From Pseudomonadota bacterium (GTDB lineage Bacteria > Pseudomonadota > Alphaproteobacteria > Rhizobiales > Rhizobiaceae): DNA of 23,231 nt. Below the pieces are notes generated by a model that was not told where the DNA came from, did no database searches, and saw only the letters and a list, made by a program, of their open reading frames with translations. Location of the stretch: contig JAEWPB010000149.1 in NCBI GenBank assembly GCA_023399465.1, positions 1-23,231 on the forward strand. The letters run 5' to 3'. Position 1 is the stretch's first letter; every line of letters begins with the position of its first letter. Below are positions 21,952 to 23,231 of this stretch, one piece after another. The position numbers and the translations under genes are program-made.

Positions 21952-22755
21952 TCATGCCCTCAGGCCGAAACCCTGCATCAGCCGGCGGGTCGAAAAATCG
22001 GGATTGCCGGACGTGAACACCGCAAAGTCATAGTCATCGGGATGCTCGGCGCCGTCGATATGGGGCACCTTGCGCCTTGCCTGCCGGGCAATCGCTTCTG
22101 CGGGGTCGATCCAGTCGACCGGCCAGGGCGCCAGCCGGCGAAACACATTGGCCATGAAGGGATAATGCGTACAGGCGAGAACGACGATATCCGTCTTGCG
22201 GCCGTCCTCGGTCTCGATGAAGCACTGTTCGATCTCGGCCATGACCGCCGCGTCGGCGATGGTTTCGCCGCGGATATAGGCTTCCGCCATGCGCGCGAGG
22301 TTTTCCGATCCCACCAGCCGGACATGGCACGTCTGCGCAAAGGAATCGATGAGATCGCGGGTATAGGCGCGCTTAACCGTGCCCGGGGTCGCCAGCACCG
22401 ACACCAGCCCTGAACGGGTCCGCTCCGCCGCCGGCTTGATCGCCGGCACCGTGCCGACGAAGGTCATCTCGGGGAAGGCCGCCCGCAAGTCGGCGCCAAC
22501 GAGAGTGAAGGCGGTGTTGCAGGCGATGATGCAAATTTCGGGATCATGCTCCCTGAGCAATTGCGCAAAGAGAGTGATGATCCGGTCCTTCAGCGCCGCC
22601 TCCTCCCAGCCGCCATAGGGAAAGCCGGCGTCGTCGGCGACATAGATGAAACCGCGCTCGGGCATCAGTACCCGCGCCTCGCGCAGCACCGTCAGCCCGC
22701 CAATCCCGGAATCGAAGACCAGGACCGGCTTCAGGTCATTCCTTGCCGCTGTCAT
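21952..22755 (-). CDS. murI: Glutamate racemase
   Basis: MurI makes D-glutamate for peptidoglycan. The 267-residue protein has VFDSGIGGL near the N-terminus and the two catalytic cysteines: Cys79 in IACNTAF and Cys195 in LACTHYPF. It also has the GTVPAIKPA and SVLATPGTVKRAYT blocks. The ATG at 22755 is chosen because GAGGAG precedes it by ten bases and VLVFDSGIGG then falls at the normal position; the open frame continues upstream but only through the end of the neighbouring gene in another frame. The start lies 20 bases inside the 3' end of the trmJ-like gene, so the two are probably translationally coupled. No clear terminator is seen after the stop. Confidence 0.96.
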   Translation of the reverse strand: MTAARNDLKPVLVFDSGIGGLTVLREARVLMPERGFIYVADDAGFPYGGWEEAALKDRIITLFAQLLREHDPEICIIACNTAFTLVGADLRAAFPEMTFVGTVPAIKPAAERTRSGLVSVLATPGTVKRAYTRDLIDSFAQTCHVRLVGSENLARMAEAYIRGETIADAAVMAEIEQCFIETEDGRKTDIVVLACTHYPFMANVFRRLAPWPVDWIDPAEAIARQARRKVPHIDGAEHPDDYDFAVFTSGNPDFSTRRLMQGFGLRA

Positions 22756-23231
22756 CGTCGACGGGCTCCTCATTGGTTCCGGATCCGCGGGGATTGGTAC
22801 GGGAATAGCGGTCGAAGCAGTTGACGACGCCGCGCATGACGCTGATCTCCTGCTGGGTGAACGCCCGGCGGGAGAAGATCGCACGCAGGTTGTCGATCAT
22901 CTTCGGCTTCTTGCCTTCAGGACGGAAATAGCCGCGAGCATCGAGCGCGTCCTCGATATGATGGAAGAAGCCGATCAGTTGTTCCTTGGTAGCGGGTCGC
23001 TGTTCGAGCGGCTGGAACGGGGTCGAGCCGAGATCCTCCATGCCCGACTTCATCCACTCATAGGACATCAGCAGCACCGCCTGCGCGATGTTGAGCGATG
23101 AGAACTGCGGATTGACCGGGAAGGTGATGATCTCGTCGGCAAGACCGACTTCTTCGTTGTAGAGGCCGAAACGTTCGCGGCCAAACATCAGCCCGGTGCG
23201 CTGGCCAGCCTGAAAGCGGGTTCTCAGCCCC
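22736..23231 (-). CDS. TrmJ-type tRNA/rRNA 2'-O-methyltransferase (SpoU/TrmH family), 5' part outside window
   Basis: The frame is open to the right edge of the window and encodes about 164 C-terminal residues. The visible part has the SPOUT methyltransferase motifs RTRFQAGQRTGLMFGRERFGL and ITFPVNPQFSSLNIAQAVLLMSYEW, which build the knot that binds S-adenosylmethionine. A C-terminal helical extension follows (ATKEQLIGFFHHIEDALDARGYF and KPKMIDNLRAIFSRRAFTQQEISVMRGVVNCFDRY), typical of TrmJ, which methylates ribose 32 of tRNAs. Without the N-terminus the exact substrate cannot be confirmed. It overlaps the start of murI. Confidence 0.9.
   Translation of the reverse strand, partial: GLRTRFQAGQRTGLMFGRERFGLYNEEVGLADEIITFPVNPQFSSLNIAQAVLLMSYEWMKSGMEDLGSTPFQPLEQRPATKEQLIGFFHHIEDALDARGYFRPEGKKPKMIDNLRAIFSRRAFTQQEISVMRGVVNCFDRYSRTNPRGSGTNEEPVDDDSGKE

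Noticed and set aside
22756..22884. N-terminal extension of glutamate racemase
   Set aside because: The extra 43 residues are Ser/Arg/Pro-rich and lie entirely over the trmJ-like gene; the ATG at 22755 has its own ribosome binding site.

Overview
The window looks like core chromosome of an alphaproteobacterium of the order Rhizobiales, most likely Rhizobiaceae (Rhizobium, Agrobacterium, Ensifer or Shinella type). The grounds are high GC throughout, a single fused SecDF protein, rpsD standing alone outside a ribosomal operon, FAD-dependent TrmFO, a trigger factor with a Lys/Ala-rich tail, two DUF1127 micro-proteins and an alpha-r14 (NfeR1/cuckoo) type small RNA. I see no prophage, insertion sequence, integrase or CRISPR array.

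Layout. 1-2659: end of an unknown membrane protein, a secreted YceI-family protein, and trigger factor (tig) on the minus strand. 2660-3120: an 18-bp inverted repeat and tRNA-Leu(UAG). 3203-4896: a two-gene membrane module (DUF2157 plus GDYXXLXY protein), minus strand. 4897-6432: a gene-poor regulatory stretch with a CtrA-like box, an sRNA carrying three CCTCCTCCC loops, and two DUF1127 genes, each with its own promoter and terminator. 6623-8035: trmFO. 8099-9455: two poorly characterised genes, one clearly AT-rich and probably acquired. 9502-13715: a minus-strand cluster yajC - secDF - Mth938/NDUFAF3-like - NDUFAF6-like. 13999-14871: a DUF815 ATPase. 14923-16684: inositol monophosphatase and ttcA. 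16876-17493: rpsD with a long leader. 17825-18820: a TerC/Alx membrane protein. 18893-21843: a HerA-like ATPase and a CBS-domain hemolysin/CorC-family protein. 21952-23231: murI and the end of a TrmJ-type RNA methyltransferase.

How the genes fit together. Much of the window is translation and envelope housekeeping: nascent-chain folding (tig), export and membrane insertion (yajC-secDF), tRNA modification (trmFO, ttcA, trmJ), ribosome assembly (rpsD) and peptidoglycan precursor supply (murI). Downstream of secDF lie homologues of two mitochondrial complex I assembly factors.

The most interesting part is 5040-6430. The sRNA and both DUF1127 genes share a promoter layout. Each has a TGC(A)...(T)GCA dyad centred 52.5-53 bp upstream of its -10 hexamer, so at about -65. 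The sRNA and the second DUF1127 gene also share the same 10-mer, GCACTGCACA, over the -35. This is how a LysR-type activator usually binds, and it suggests one regulator (a candidate is LsrB/VtlR) controls an anti-Shine-Dalgarno riboregulator together with two small Arg-rich proteins.
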